From assembly GCF_000786655.1 (NCBI RefSeq), contig NZ_JROM01000017.1, positions 1 through 64,000 of the forward strand: a DNA stretch of 64,000 nucleotides, read 5' to 3'. The DNA is from Kocuria marina. GTDB lineage: Bacteria; Actinomycetota; Actinomycetes; Actinomycetales; Micrococcaceae. A model generated the notes under the pieces. That model was not told the DNA's origin. It saw only the letters and a list, made by a program, of their open reading frames with translations, and searched no databases. The position numbers and the translations under genes are program-made. Below are positions 42,714 through 53,919 of this stretch, piece after piece (within the stretch, counting starts at the first letter, position 1; every line of letters starts with the position of its first letter).

Positions 42714-43259
42714 TCAGAGCTTCTCGATATCGATGGAGGTGATCACGCAGTCCTCCACGGGGCGGTCCTGGCCGCCGGTGCGCACGTTGTTGAGCTCGTC
42801 CACGACCTTCTTGGACTCGTCGTCCGCGACCTCACCGAAGATGGTGTGCTTGCCCTGCAGCCACGTGGTGGGCGCGGTGGTGATGAAGAACTGGGAGCCG
42901 TTGGTGCCGCGGCCGTTGCGGGTACCGGCGTTGGCCATGGCCAGCACGTACGGGGCGTTGAAGTTCAGTTCGGGGCTGATCTCGTCGTCGAAGTTGTAGC
43001 CCGGGCCGCCGATGCCCTGGCCCAGCGGGTCCCCGCCCTGGATCATGAAGTCCTTGATGATGCGGTGGAAGACGACGTCCTTATAGAGCGGGCCGTTCTG
43101 CTTCTCACCCGTGCGGGGGTCCGCCCATTCCTGGGTGCCGTCCGAGAGACCCACAAAGTTCTTGACCGTCTTGGGCGCGTGGTTGCCGAAAAGGTCCACC
43201 ACGATGTCCCCGTGGTTGGTGTGGATGGTGGCCTTGTGCGTGGCGATAGCGGAAGTCAT
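42714..43259 (-). CDS. ppiA: Peptidyl-prolyl cis-trans isomerase, cyclophilin type
   Basis: A 181-residue single-domain cyclophilin without signal peptide, hence cytoplasmic. It catalyses proline isomerisation during folding. FHRIIKDFMIQGGDPLGQGIGGPGY contains the catalytic Arg and the Phe/Gln pocket residues. NGRGTNGSQFFITTAPTTWLQGKHTIFGEV has the cyclosporin-site Trp and His. This cyclophilin near gyrA is a conserved feature of actinobacterial origins. It is monocistronic. Confidence 0.95.
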   Translation of the reverse strand: MTSAIATHKATIHTNHGDIVVDLFGNHAPKTVKNFVGLSDGTQEWADPRTGEKQNGPLYKDVVFHRIIKDFMIQGGDPLGQGIGGPGYNFDDEISPELNFNAPYVLAMANAGTRNGRGTNGSQFFITTAPTTWLQGKHTIFGEVADDESKKVVDELNNVRTGGQDRPVEDCVITSIDIEKL

Positions 43260-43426
43260 GATTCACATTGTGGCACGGCGTCCTCGGGGCCGACAGAACG
43301 CTCCCGAGGTGTTCAGCGCACAGTGAAAAGGGCTGGGGTGTCGCTTTTCCCCGGGAATCCCGGGGTTGTCAGACCGTATGCTGAAGGTGGAGATTTTTAC
43401 GGTCACCACTGTAGGAGGGACACACA

Positions 43427-44332
43427 ATGAGCTTGTTCAAGAGCAAGGCCCAGACGCAGGCCGAGCACGCCCGGAAGAACGCCGAGTCCAAGGTCGTCAG
43501 CGCCGGGGACTGGCTCTCCACCGAGATCGGTGAGCTCGGGGAGAAGCTGCAGCACGGCGTGCAGGCGGGTGCGTCCGCCCTCGCGAGCGGTGTGGAGGCC
43601 ACGGGTCCCTACGTCCAGGACGGTTTGGGCAAGGCGCAGAACCTCGGCGAGGACATCAAGCACCGCGGCGAGAAGGCCAAGGCCGCCGGTGCCGCTGCCG
43701 CCGCTCCCCTGGCCGCGAAGGCCGCCAAGAAGACCGCCGAGGGTCGTGCCGTGGCACAGGACAAGTACTCCGGTGCCGTGGCCGCGCTGGCCTCCAAGGT
43801 CGCGGACGCCGACACCTCGGACCAGTTCGACGCCCTCGTGGCCAAGCTGACCGGTGACAAGAAGACCGTCAAGCGCATCCAGAAGGCCGCGAAGAACTCG
43901 GCCAAGGAATACGCCAAGCAGCAGAAGAAGGCCCAGGGTGGCCACAAGGGTCTGCTGCTCCTCGGTCTGCTGGCCGCCGGTGGCGTGGCCGGTGTGGCCG
44001 CGTGGCGCGCGTCCCGCCCGGTGCAGGACCCCTGGAAGACCCCCGCCACCGCCTCCCCGCGCGTGTCGGCCTCCCCGGTCAACACCAACTCCACGGTCGC
44101 CGCCGGCACGGGTGTGAAGGTGGACGACGTCGAGGACCCCACCTCCTCCGCCCAGAAGGAGGGCACCGCCTCCCAGGCCGCCCACCGCGCCTCGGACAGC
44201 GTGAAGTCCGTGGCCGAGGACGCCAAGCAGACCGTGAACGAGGTCAAGGAGCAGATCAAGGGCTCAAAGACGGACGACATGGGCACCCCGGACAACCGCT
44301 CCAAGCACAACCCGGGCGATCCCAAGCACTGA
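43427..44332 (+). CDS. Ala/Lys-rich membrane-anchored protein, unknown function
   Basis: 301 residues. Residues 1-170 are highly charged, Ala-rich and helical (amphipathic, probable coiled coil). A single transmembrane helix follows (GLLLLGLLAAGGVAGVAAWRA, about 179-199) and then a Ser/Thr/Asp-rich tail of about 100 residues with a second amphipathic helix (ASDSVKSVAEDAKQTVNEVKEQI) resembling LEA/apolipoprotein-like repeats. No catalytic motif is seen. It has a strong AGGAGGG ribosome-binding site and codon use typical of the host. Proteins with this layout occur near gyrA in several actinobacteria, but no function can be given. Confidence 0.8.
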   Translation: MSLFKSKAQTQAEHARKNAESKVVSAGDWLSTEIGELGEKLQHGVQAGASALASGVEATGPYVQDGLGKAQNLGEDIKHRGEKAKAAGAAAAAPLAAKAAKKTAEGRAVAQDKYSGAVAALASKVADADTSDQFDALVAKLTGDKKTVKRIQKAAKNSAKEYAKQQKKAQGGHKGLLLLGLLAAGGVAGVAAWRASRPVQDPWKTPATASPRVSASPVNTNSTVAAGTGVKVDDVEDPTSSAQKEGTASQAAHRASDSVKSVAEDAKQTVNEVKEQIKGSKTDDMGTPDNRSKHNPGDPKH

Positions 44333-44365
44333 GCCGGTTCTCGCGCTCACCGCGCGTAGCCGCAT

Positions 44366-44408
44366 GACGACGGCGCCGCGTCCCCTGAGGGGGCGCGGCG
44401 CCGTCGTC
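44366..44408 (+). terminator. Long hairpin terminator
   Basis: GACGACGGCGCCGCG pairs with CGCGGCGCCGTCGTC, and the stem continues through TCCCC/GGGG to a 4-base loop. It lies between convergent genes. Confidence 0.75.
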
Positions 44409-44421
44409 GTCGGACTAGAAG

Positions 44422-44489
44422 AACACGCACGAGCCGTACGCGGAGAACGCATGGGCCGTACGGGGAGAACGCACGGACCGTGCGGGGAG
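44422..44489. repeat. Three tandem imperfect repeats, 22-24 bp
   Basis: Units at 44422-44445, 44446-44467 and 44468-44489 share the pattern AACGCAnnnnCCGTnCGGGGAG. The last two differ at only a few positions. The array lies just after a terminator and 25 bases from the end of the NRAMP-like gene. It is non-coding. Confidence 0.65.
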
Positions 44490-44513
44490 AACCGCGGCCT
44501 CGTGCGATGGGGC

Positions 44514-45809
44514 TCAGGCGAAGATGCCGGAGACCGTGTCCCACAACTGGTAGATACCCAGGATGATGAACAGCACGGCGCAGACCACCAGGACTGCATT
44601 GGTGAACATACCGTTACGCCAGCGCTTGGGTGTGCGGGACGTGTTGAGCAGTCCCAGCAGCGTGACCGCCAGGAACGGCATGAACAGTGCCCCGAGCACG
44701 CCGTAGAGCAGGATGAGGAACACGGGCCGGTCCAGCAGCAGCAGGAGCATGGGCGGGAACGTGAGCCACAGCAGGTAGAACTTGAAGTACTTGCCGCCGT
44801 TGCGGGTGTCCGGGTGGCCGCTGGGCTTGTGCCGGACGTTGCCCCAGTAGTCGGCGAACATCAGGGACACCCCGGACCACACGCCCACCACGGAGGAGAA
44901 CGAGGCCGCCCAGAACCCCACGAGGAACGTGATGCCGATGACGTCCCCGTAGCGGTCGCGTAACACCTGGTCCAGGTCCAGCAGGCCCTTGTCCCCGGCG
45001 CTGATGGCGTAGCCGGCGGAATAGAGGACCTCGGCGCCCACCACGAGCATCGCGAGCACGAAGATGCCGGTCACGGTGTAGGCCACGGTGTTGTCGAGCT
45101 GCATCACGCGCATCCACCGCGGCTGGTGCCAGCCCTTCTCCCGCAGCCAGTAGCCGTAGGCCGCGAGGGTGATCGTACCGCCCACACCGCCGGCCAGCGC
45201 CAGGGTGTAGACCACACCGCCCTGCGGGATCACGGGGATCAGCCCGGTGAGCATCTGAGGGATGTTGGGCAGGGTGATGATCGCGAGCCCCACCATGACC
45301 AGGAACATGATCCCCACCATGGCCGCGGTGATCTTCTCGATCACCGCGTAGCGCCCCGCCCACACGATCACGAACCCGATCAGGCCCATGAGGATGGCCC
45401 ACGCCCACAGGGGCAGGATGGGGAACAGCGCGGCAAGCGGCAGGGCGGAGGAGGACATGGCCGTGGCGCCGTACACGAATCCCCAGATCAGGATGTACGG
45501 ACCGAAGTACCAGGAGGTCCACCGGCCCAGGGAGCGCCAGCCCTCGAAGATGGTGCGCCCGCTCGCGAGCGAGTACCGACCGGCGCCCTCCACGAGCACG
45601 ATCTTCATGATCGTGCCCGCGATGACTGCCCACAACAGGGTGTAGCCGTAGCGCGAGCCGGCGGTCAGCGTGGCCACCATGTCCGCGGCACCCACGCCCG
45701 TGGCCGCCACCACGAGACCGGGGCCGATCAGCTGCCACCGTTTGACCTTCTCCAACGACTCATCGGGGTCGATGGACGGAAGGGGTTGCAGCGGGGTCTT
45801 GTCGCGCAT
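44514..45809 (-). CDS. NRAMP-family (SLC11-like) transporter, atypical subfamily
   Basis: A 431-residue membrane protein with about 11 helices. It aligns with the NRAMP fold (GPGLVVAATGVGAADMVATLTAGSRYGYTLLWAVIAGTIMKIVLVEGAGRYSLASGRTIFEG). The metal-binding DPGN of TM1 is replaced by GVGAADM, and the TM6 Met-Pro-His motif is not evident (PQGGVVYTLALAGGVGG). This branch is widespread but its substrate is not established. Mn2+/Fe2+ transport by the classic mechanism is therefore doubtful. It is monocistronic; the long upstream region ends at the tRNA-Ala terminator. Confidence 0.85.
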   Translation of the reverse strand: MRDKTPLQPLPSIDPDESLEKVKRWQLIGPGLVVAATGVGAADMVATLTAGSRYGYTLLWAVIAGTIMKIVLVEGAGRYSLASGRTIFEGWRSLGRWTSWYFGPYILIWGFVYGATAMSSSALPLAALFPILPLWAWAILMGLIGFVIVWAGRYAVIEKITAAMVGIMFLVMVGLAIITLPNIPQMLTGLIPVIPQGGVVYTLALAGGVGGTITLAAYGYWLREKGWHQPRWMRVMQLDNTVAYTVTGIFVLAMLVVGAEVLYSAGYAISAGDKGLLDLDQVLRDRYGDVIGITFLVGFWAASFSSVVGVWSGVSLMFADYWGNVRHKPSGHPDTRNGGKYFKFYLLWLTFPPMLLLLLDRPVFLILLYGVLGALFMPFLAVTLLGLLNTSRTPKRWRNGMFTNAVLVVCAVLFIILGIYQLWDTVSGIFA

Positions 45810-45949
45810 CGGGGGCTCCACACTTCGGGCATGAGTCAGGTCACAGTTGTGCTCATGCAGTCTTTCACGCTGGGTGCGCCACACCCTTTCGGTGGCGAAG
45901 TGTGGCGGGTGTGTCCCCGCGGAGGACCGGGGACGGGCCCGGCACGAAG

Positions 45950-45987
45950 GAACCCCCGAGGACCGATGCTGCGGTCCCCGGGGGTTC
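45950..45987 (-). terminator. Hairpin terminator after tRNA-Ala
   Basis: GAACCCCCGAGGACC pairs with GGTCCCCGGGGGTTC (one mismatch) around an 8-base loop, directly downstream of the tRNA-Ala 3' end on the minus strand. Confidence 0.75.
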
Positions 45988-45994
45988 TCGGGTG

Positions 45995-46067
45995 TGGAGC
46001 CTAGGAGATTCGAACTCCTGACATCCGCCTTGCAAAGGCGGCGCTCTACCAACTGAGCTAAGGCCCC
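45995..46067 (-). tRNA. tRNA-Ala (anticodon TGC)
   Basis: 73 bases, reading GGGGCCTTAGCTCAGTTGGT from the 5' end. The D-loop GCTCAGTTGGTAGAGC, the anticodon loop CTTTGCAAG with TGC, and the T-arm GGAGTTCGAATCTCC are all complementary as expected. The acceptor is GGGGCCT/AGGCTCC followed by A. The CCA is not fully encoded. Its place beside tRNA-Ile downstream of gyrA is conserved in actinobacteria. Confidence 0.97.
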
Positions 46068-46120
46068 GTGTTCAATTGTGGTGCTGATCCCGCAGAACGC
46101 GGATCGCGGTACCGGGACGG

Positions 46121-46243
46121 TCAGTCCACGGGGTCCACGGCCGAATTCCACGCCTCGCGCTTGGCCTCCGCCTCGCGCCAGGACTTGAAGGCTGCCACGG
46201 ACAAGCCGGCCAGTGCGGCCAGGGCTGCGATTCGTGCCTTCAT
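46121..46243 (-). CDS. DLW-39 family small protein
   Basis: A 40-residue peptide between the two tRNA genes, beginning MKARIAALAALAGLSVAAFK and ending REAWNSAVDPVD. It has one short hydrophobic helix and a Trp-containing charged tail, matching the layout of the actinobacterial DLW-39 family, which is encoded at this same position downstream of gyrA. The signature DLW is here EAW. A good ribosome-binding site (GGAGGG) precedes the ATG. The function of the family is unknown. Confidence 0.75.
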   Translation of the reverse strand: MKARIAALAALAGLSVAAFKSWREAEAKREAWNSAVDPVD

Positions 46244-46292
46244 GGGGACCCTCCGAACGAGATCGTCTCGCGGTTGGTGGGAATTCGATGGG

Positions 46293-46366
46293 TGGGCGTA
46301 CCAGGAATTGAACCTGGGACCTCTTCGTTATCAGCGAAGCGCTCTAACCGTCTGAGCTATACGCCC
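46293..46366 (-). tRNA. tRNA-Ile (anticodon GAT)
   Basis: 74 bases, starting GGGCGTATAGCTCAGACGGT. The anticodon loop CTGATAACG contains GAT, the T-arm is CCAGGTTCAATTCCTGG, and the acceptor is GGGCGTA/TACGCCC followed by A. Encoded directly downstream of the gyrA-DUF3566 pair, as in most actinobacteria. Confidence 0.97.
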
Positions 46367-46458
46367 TCAGCGTGCACCGCCAGAATCGTCCTCTGATCGG
46401 CCACGCCAAGACTTTACCGGAGTTTCATCCGCCGCACAAAATCGGGCGGACCGCGGGA

Positions 46459-46941
46459 TCAGTCGTCGGTCAGGGTCACCCCGATGCCACCGATCAGGGA
46501 CGCCGCGATGTTGTACACGAGCGCCCCGAGCACGGACAGCACGGTCAGCAGGATGACGTTGACCACGGAGATGATCGTGGCGAACAGGGCCACGTTGCCG
46601 AGCGAGAGGAACCGCTTGATGTCCGCCCCCCCGGCGCTGCCGCCGAGCATGGACAGCAGTTCGTTGATCCCGTCGAACAGCCCGGTGAGGCTCAGCACGA
46701 TCCACAGCACCAGGGACGCCACGACCGTGATGATCCCGAGCGCCACGGAGAGCAGGAAGGCCAGCTTGAGCACGGACCACGTGTCCACCTTGGACACCAC
46801 GAGCCGTGCGCGGCGCACCTTGGCCCGGGGGGCGGGTCGCACGAGTCCCTTGCCGGAGCTCTTGGCGCTCTGCGGGGACGGCTTCTGGGGGGAAGAAGTC
46901 TTCACGGGCTGGCCCGCCTTCGAGGCTGAGCTCGCGCTCAT
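46459..46941 (-). CDS. DUF3566 membrane protein
   Basis: 160 residues. A 50-residue Lys/Ser/Pro-rich cytoplasmic leader precedes a domain with two strongly hydrophobic helices ([25 protein letters not shown] and [33 protein letters not shown]). [15 protein letters not shown] is the recognisable DUF3566 start. It overlaps gyrA by ATGA and is the third gene of the gyrBA operon in most actinobacteria (the Rv0007-like position). The function is unknown. Confidence 0.9.
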   Translation of the reverse strand: MSASSASKAGQPVKTSSPQKPSPQSAKSSGKGLVRPAPRAKVRRARLVVSKVDTWSVLKLAFLLSVALGIITVVASLVLWIVLSLTGLFDGINELLSMLGGSAGGADIKRFLSLGNVALFATIISVVNVILLTVLSVLGALVYNIAASLIGGIGVTLTDD

Positions 46942-49664
46942 GCGTCACCTCCGTTGTCGTTGTGCTCCAACGCTACTGCATCGTCGTCACCGACCGGCGC
47001 AGCGGCGTCGGCACCGTCCTGGCCCGCGGGGGCGTCCGCGGTCGCGGCCTCGGCGGAGTCCGTCGCGGGGCCGGGGGCGACGTCGCTCGGCCCGGTGGCC
47101 TCGGCGGCGTCCTCCTCGGCGACCTCCTTCTCGATCTCCCGCTCGGCGTTGCGGGCGACCCCCACGATGGCGTCGTTGGGACCCGGCTTGGCGAAGATCA
47201 CACCCATCGTGTCGCGGCCGCGGGCGGGGACCTCGCTCACGTTGGAGCGTACGACCTTGCCGCTTTCCATGACCACGAGCACCTCGTCGTTCTCGCCCAC
47301 GATCAGCCCGCCCACCAGGCCACCGCGGACCTCGGCGAGCTTGGCGACCTTGATGCCCAGGCCGCCGCGGCCCTGCACGCGGTACTCCTGGACGCTCGTG
47401 CGCTTGGCGTAGCCGCCCTCGGTCACCACGAACACGTAGGAGTCGTCGCTGACCACGTTGGCGGAGAGCAACTCGTCCCCGGAACGGAACTTCATGCCCG
47501 TGACACCGGAGGTCGCGCGACCCATGGGGCGCAGGGCGTCGTCGTCAGCGGTGAACCGCAGGGACTGGCCCAGGCGCGAGATCAGCATGACGTCGTCGTC
47601 GGTGTCCACGAGCATGGCCGAGACCAACTCGTCGTTCTCGCGCAGGTTGATCGCGATCACGCCCGCGGAACGATTGGTGTCGTAGTCCGTGAGCCGCGAC
47701 TTCTTGATCAATCCGTTGCGGGTCGCGAGCACGAGGTACGGGGCGTCCTGGTAGGAGTGCAGCTCCATGACCTGGGCGATACGTTCCTCGGGCTGGAACT
47801 CCATGAGGTTGGCCACGTGCTGGCCCTTGGCGTCCCGGCCGGCCTCCACGAACTCGTACGCCTTGACGCGGTAGACGCGCCCGAGGGTCGTGAAGAACAG
47901 GATCCAGTTGTGGGTGCTCGTCACGAAGAAGTGCTCCACGACGTCGTCGCCGCGCAACTGCGCGCCCTTGATGCCGCGGCCACCGCGGTGCTGGGCTCGG
48001 TACTCGTCCGCACGGGTGCGCTTGACGTAGCCGTCGCGCGTGATGGTCACGACCACCTGCTCCTGCGGGATCAGGTCCTCCATGGAGACGTCCCCGTCGA
48101 AGCCGTAGAGCACCTCGGTGCGGCGGTCGTCACCGTAGTGGTCCACGATGCCCTGCAGCTCCTCCGAGATGATCTCGCGCTGGCGCTCCTCGGACGCGAT
48201 GATCGCCTCGTACTCGGCGATCAACCGCTGCAGCTCGGCGTGCCGGTCCTGGATCTTCTGCCGTTCGAGCGCGGCCAGACGACGCAGCTGCATGTTGAGG
48301 ATCGCCTGGGCCTGGGCCTCGTCGATCTCGAGCAGCTCCATGAGCCCGGTGCGTGCCTGCTCCACCGTGGGCGAGCGCCGGATCAGGGCGATGACCTCGT
48401 CCAGGGCGTCCAGGGCCTTGAGCAGGCCGATCAGGATGTGCGCTTCCTCCTGCGCCTGCTTGAGGCGGTACTTGGTGCGCCGGACGATGACTTCCATCTG
48501 GTGGGTGACCCAGTGGTGCACGAACGCGTCCAGGGACAGCGTGCGGGGCACCCCGTCCACGAGCGCGAGCATGTTCGCGGAGAAGTTCTCCTGCAACTGC
48601 GTGTGCTTGTAGAGGTTGTTGAGCACGACCTTGGGCACGGCGTCCCGCTTGAGCACGATCACCAACCGCTGACCCGTGCGTCCCGAGGTCTCGTCGCGCA
48701 TGTCCGCGATGCCCTGGACCCGCCCGTCCTTGACGAGGTCCGCGATCTTGATGGCCAGGTTGTCCGGGTTGACCTGGTACGGCAGCTCCGTGACCACGAG
48801 GCACGTGCGGTTGTGGATCTCCTCCACGCTGACCACCGCGCGCTGCGTGATGGAACCACGACCGGTGCGGTAGGCCTGCTCGATGCCCTTGTGACCCAGG
48901 ATCTGCGCTCCGGAGGGGAAGTCCGGACCCTTGATCCGCTTGATGAGTTCCTCGAGCAGGGTCTCGCGGTCCACGTGCGGGTTCTCGAGGTACCACTGCA
49001 CCCCGTCCGCGACCTCGCGCAGGTTGTGCGGGGGGATGTTGGTGGCCATGCCCACCGCGATGCCGGAGGACCCGTTGACCAGCAGGTTGGGGAACCGCGC
49101 GGGCAACACCACGGGTTCCTGCTGCTTGCCGTCGTAGTTGTCCTGGAAATCCACGGTGTCCTCGTGGATGTCCCGGACCATCTCCATGGCCAGAGGCGCC
49201 ATCTTGGTCTCGGTGTACCGGGGGGCCGCGGCGCCGTCGTTACCGGGGGAACCGAAGTTGCCCTGCCCCAGCGCGAGCGGATAGCGCATGATCCAGTCCT
49301 GGATCAGGCGCACCAGGGCGTCGTAGATCGCGGAGTCACCGTGCGGGTGGTAGTTGCCCATCACGTCGCCCACCACGCGCGCGCACTTGTTGAACGAGCG
49401 ATCGGGGCGATAGCCGCCGTCGTACATCGTGTAGAGCACCCGCCGGTGCACGGGCTTGAGACCGTCGCGGACGTCCGGCAGGGCGCGCCCCACGATCACC
49501 GCCATGGCGTAGTCCAGGTAGGAGCGCTGCATCTCCGTCTGGAGATCGATCTGCTCCACGCGGTCGCCCGTGATCGCCACCTCGTCGGTCACGACGCCGT
49601 CGCCGGCCTCGGGTGCGTCCTGCGGGTCCACGGGCACGTTGCCGTCCTGCGTCTCGTCACTCAT
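46938..49664 (-). CDS. gyrA: DNA gyrase subunit A
   Basis: A 908-residue type IIA topoisomerase subunit that cuts and rejoins DNA while introducing negative supercoils. The catalytic Tyr150 is in [11 protein letters not shown]. The quinolone-resistance region [16 protein letters not shown] has Ser111 and Asp115, the quinolone-susceptible residues (E. coli Ser83/Asp87). The six-bladed C-terminal beta-pinwheel carries the GyrA box ([12 protein letters not shown]). The C-terminus ends in an unusually long acidic Ala/Asp/Glu tail of about 75 residues. It lies 74 bases after gyrB. Confidence 0.98.
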   Translation of the reverse strand: MSDETQDGNVPVDPQDAPEAGDGVVTDEVAITGDRVEQIDLQTEMQRSYLDYAMAVIVGRALPDVRDGLKPVHRRVLYTMYDGGYRPDRSFNKCARVVGDVMGNYHPHGDSAIYDALVRLIQDWIMRYPLALGQGNFGSPGNDGAAAPRYTETKMAPLAMEMVRDIHEDTVDFQDNYDGKQQEPVVLPARFPNLLVNGSSGIAVGMATNIPPHNLREVADGVQWYLENPHVDRETLLEELIKRIKGPDFPSGAQILGHKGIEQAYRTGRGSITQRAVVSVEEIHNRTCLVVTELPYQVNPDNLAIKIADLVKDGRVQGIADMRDETSGRTGQRLVIVLKRDAVPKVVLNNLYKHTQLQENFSANMLALVDGVPRTLSLDAFVHHWVTHQMEVIVRRTKYRLKQAQEEAHILIGLLKALDALDEVIALIRRSPTVEQARTGLMELLEIDEAQAQAILNMQLRRLAALERQKIQDRHAELQRLIAEYEAIIASEERQREIISEELQGIVDHYGDDRRTEVLYGFDGDVSMEDLIPQEQVVVTITRDGYVKRTRADEYRAQHRGGRGIKGAQLRGDDVVEHFFVTSTHNWILFFTTLGRVYRVKAYEFVEAGRDAKGQHVANLMEFQPEERIAQVMELHSYQDAPYLVLATRNGLIKKSRLTDYDTNRSAGVIAINLRENDELVSAMLVDTDDDVMLISRLGQSLRFTADDDALRPMGRATSGVTGMKFRSGDELLSANVVSDDSYVFVVTEGGYAKRTSVQEYRVQGRGGLGIKVAKLAEVRGGLVGGLIVGENDEVLVVMESGKVVRSNVSEVPARGRDTMGVIFAKPGPNDAIVGVARNAEREIEKEVAEEDAAEATGPSDVAPGPATDSAEAATADAPAGQDGADAAAPVGDDDAVALEHNDNGGDA

Positions 49665-49738
49665 GCGTTGCTGTTTCCTTCTCTTATCCCCGGGGTCATC
49701 GTCTATGCTCGCGCCGGAATATTCCGGACGTCACATGC

Positions 49739-51928
<2,190 letters not shown>

Positions 51929-52047
51929 CTACCGCATAAAGCGCTGGACGGCCCGCAGACGCCCCGGAACCCCGCCGCGCAGGGTGGACCCATTTTCGGG
52001 GTGCGGTGCGCCTCGCGTGCTTCTGGCGCGTTTTTGGCGATTTCGGC

Positions 52048-52641
52048 TCACCCGTAGGTGTCCCGTGGCCCCCTGCCCTGCACCGACCAGCGCCCGCGTT
52101 TCCAGCTCGGCCCCACGGGACCGTAGATCTCGAGCCGCGTGACGATCCCCTCCCCCAGCTTGTCCGAGAACTTCCTGAGGATCTGGGGTTGGATCAACCG
52201 CAGCTGGGTCGCGTAGGCCGTGGAGTCGCAGCGCACACGCACCACGGTGTCCTCGAAACTCTCGGGCCAGGTGTGCTCGGCGTTGCGCGCCCCCACGAGG
52301 GACGGCCAGTCCGCGAGCACACTGCTCACGTTCACGGGCGTCTTCCAGCCCCGGTGGGTCATCAGCGCGTCCACCACGGTGGACAGCGGTCGGGGGTCCC
52401 GCGCGGAACGCCCCGGTCCCGAGAAGCCCCCGAGCTGGCGCGGATCCGCGCCGTAACGGTCCCGCGCGCGCAATGCCGGGGAGCCCGTTCCCTCCTCCAT
52501 GGCCGTGCCGAAGGCGCGCATGTTCTTGGCCGCGGCCGCCTTGGACAGGGGCGTGTCTCCGCGGTCCCGGGCGGCCTTCCGGGCCCGTTGCAGGGCCACG
52601 GCCGCCGCGTCCACGACGTCGCGGTGCACGGGCTCGCTCAC
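52048..52641 (-). CDS. dciA: DciA-like protein (DUF721)
   Basis: A 197-residue protein with a charged, partly disordered N-terminus and a C-terminal DUF721 domain (PLSTVVDALMTHRGWKTPVNVSSVLADWPSLVGARNAEHTWPESFEDTVVRVRCDSTAYATQLRLIQPQILRKFSDKLG). DciA proteins help load the replicative helicase DnaB in bacteria lacking DnaC/DnaI, fitting its position after recF. The GTG start overlaps the recF stop (GTGA), so it is translationally coupled. Confidence 0.88.
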   Translation of the reverse strand: MSEPVHRDVVDAAAVALQRARKAARDRGDTPLSKAAAAKNMRAFGTAMEEGTGSPALRARDRYGADPRQLGGFSGPGRSARDPRPLSTVVDALMTHRGWKTPVNVSSVLADWPSLVGARNAEHTWPESFEDTVVRVRCDSTAYATQLRLIQPQILRKFSDKLGEGIVTRLEIYGPVGPSWKRGRWSVQGRGPRDTYG

Positions 52642-53915
52642 GGCTGCTCCGCCTCGGGGGCGTTCTGGTTCCCGCCGAACCCGGGATCTGCTCCGGCCTC
52701 GGGCTCGGGTCCGGACTCGGACTCGGCCTCGGTCTCGGGTTCGGCCGGCGACGCCGCGCGGTTCCGTACCGCCCCCGCCTCCACCTCGATCACCGTGGGC
52801 GAGTCCTCGAGCAGCGCCGCGGGTAGGTCCTCGTCCACCGCGGCGGTCACGAGCACCTGCTCTGCCTGCCGCACGAGCTCGGCCAGGCGGCGTCGTCGGC
52901 GCGCGTCCAGTTCCGCGAACACGTCGTCCAGGATCAGCACGGGCGCCGAACCCCGGGCCGGATCGTCGGCGAGGTGGACGTACCACGAGCCCAGACGAAG
53001 GGCCAGGGCCGTGGACCAGGTCTCCCCGTGGGACGCGTAGCCCTTGGCGGGGGTGTCCCCCAGCCGGATCACGAGGTCGTCCCGGTGCGGTCCCACCAGG
53101 GTGATCCCGCGATCCCGCTCATGACGTTCCATGCGCTCGAAGGCATTCATCATGAGCTCGTAGAGGTCCGTGACCGAGAAGTGTTCGAGCGCTTCCTGAT
53201 CGGCACCGGGTGCCACGGACGAGCTCTCATAGCCCAGGGACACGTGTTTGGGTCCGTCCGTGAGCTGTTGGTACGCCCGGTCCACCTCGGGCTCCAAAGC
53301 CTTGAGCAACTGCAACCGCGCGCCCATCACGGCCGCGCCGGCGCGCGCGAGCTGGTCGTTCCACACCGCGAGCGTCGCACGGTCCGAGTCCGAGAACCCC
53401 CGGGAGCGTCGCGCCGATTTCAGCAGGGCGTTGCGCTGCTTCAGCGCCCGGTCGTAGTCCGAGCGCGCGGCACCGAGCACCGGTCGCATGGCCGTGGCGA
53501 GATCGTCCAGGAACCGCCGCCGGTGGGAGGGGTCCCCCTTGACCAGGGTCAGGTCCTCCGGGGAGAACAACACGGTGTGCAGGGTCCCCAGGGCCTCACG
53601 GGCGCGGACCGGGGCCGCCCGGTTGATCCGCACGCGATTGGCTCGTGCGGCATTGAGTTCGTACTCGAGGACCGTGCGCTGTCCCCCGCGGTTGACGCGT
53701 ACCCGGATGATCGCCTGGTCGGATCCCGTGGTGATGAGCGGTCCGTTGCCCGAGACACGGTGGGAGCCCAGGGTCGCGGCCCAGTCGATCGCCTCCACGA
53801 TGTTGGTCTTGCCCACACCGTTGGGTCCCACGAACACCGTGAGTCCCGGGGCGAGCGGGAGGTCCAGACCGGGATAGGTCCGGAAGTTCGCGAGCGACAG
53901 GTGGTCTACGAACAC
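52638..53915 (-). CDS. recF: Recombination/gap-repair protein RecF
   Basis: A 425-residue SMC-like ATPase that binds gapped DNA and helps RecR/RecO load RecA. FVDHLSLANFRTYPGLDLPLAPGLTVFVGPNGVGKTNIVEAI carries Walker A. The signature region and VLILDDVFAELDARRRRRL (Walker B) are near residues 310-335. A Glu/Pro/Gly-rich acidic tail of about 45 residues extends the usual length. The GTG at 53915 lies 4 bases after the dnaN stop. Confidence 0.95.
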   Translation of the reverse strand: MFVDHLSLANFRTYPGLDLPLAPGLTVFVGPNGVGKTNIVEAIDWAATLGSHRVSGNGPLITTGSDQAIIRVRVNRGGQRTVLEYELNAARANRVRINRAAPVRAREALGTLHTVLFSPEDLTLVKGDPSHRRRFLDDLATAMRPVLGAARSDYDRALKQRNALLKSARRSRGFSDSDRATLAVWNDQLARAGAAVMGARLQLLKALEPEVDRAYQQLTDGPKHVSLGYESSSVAPGADQEALEHFSVTDLYELMMNAFERMERHERDRGITLVGPHRDDLVIRLGDTPAKGYASHGETWSTALALRLGSWYVHLADDPARGSAPVLILDDVFAELDARRRRRLAELVRQAEQVLVTAAVDEDLPAALLEDSPTVIEVEAGAVRNRAASPAEPETEAESESGPEPEAGADPGFGGNQNAPEAEQP

Positions 53916-53919
53916 ACGA

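Noticed and set aside
44422-44489. Possible CRISPR array
   Set aside because: Units are directly adjacent without spacers, are degenerate, and no cas gene is nearby.
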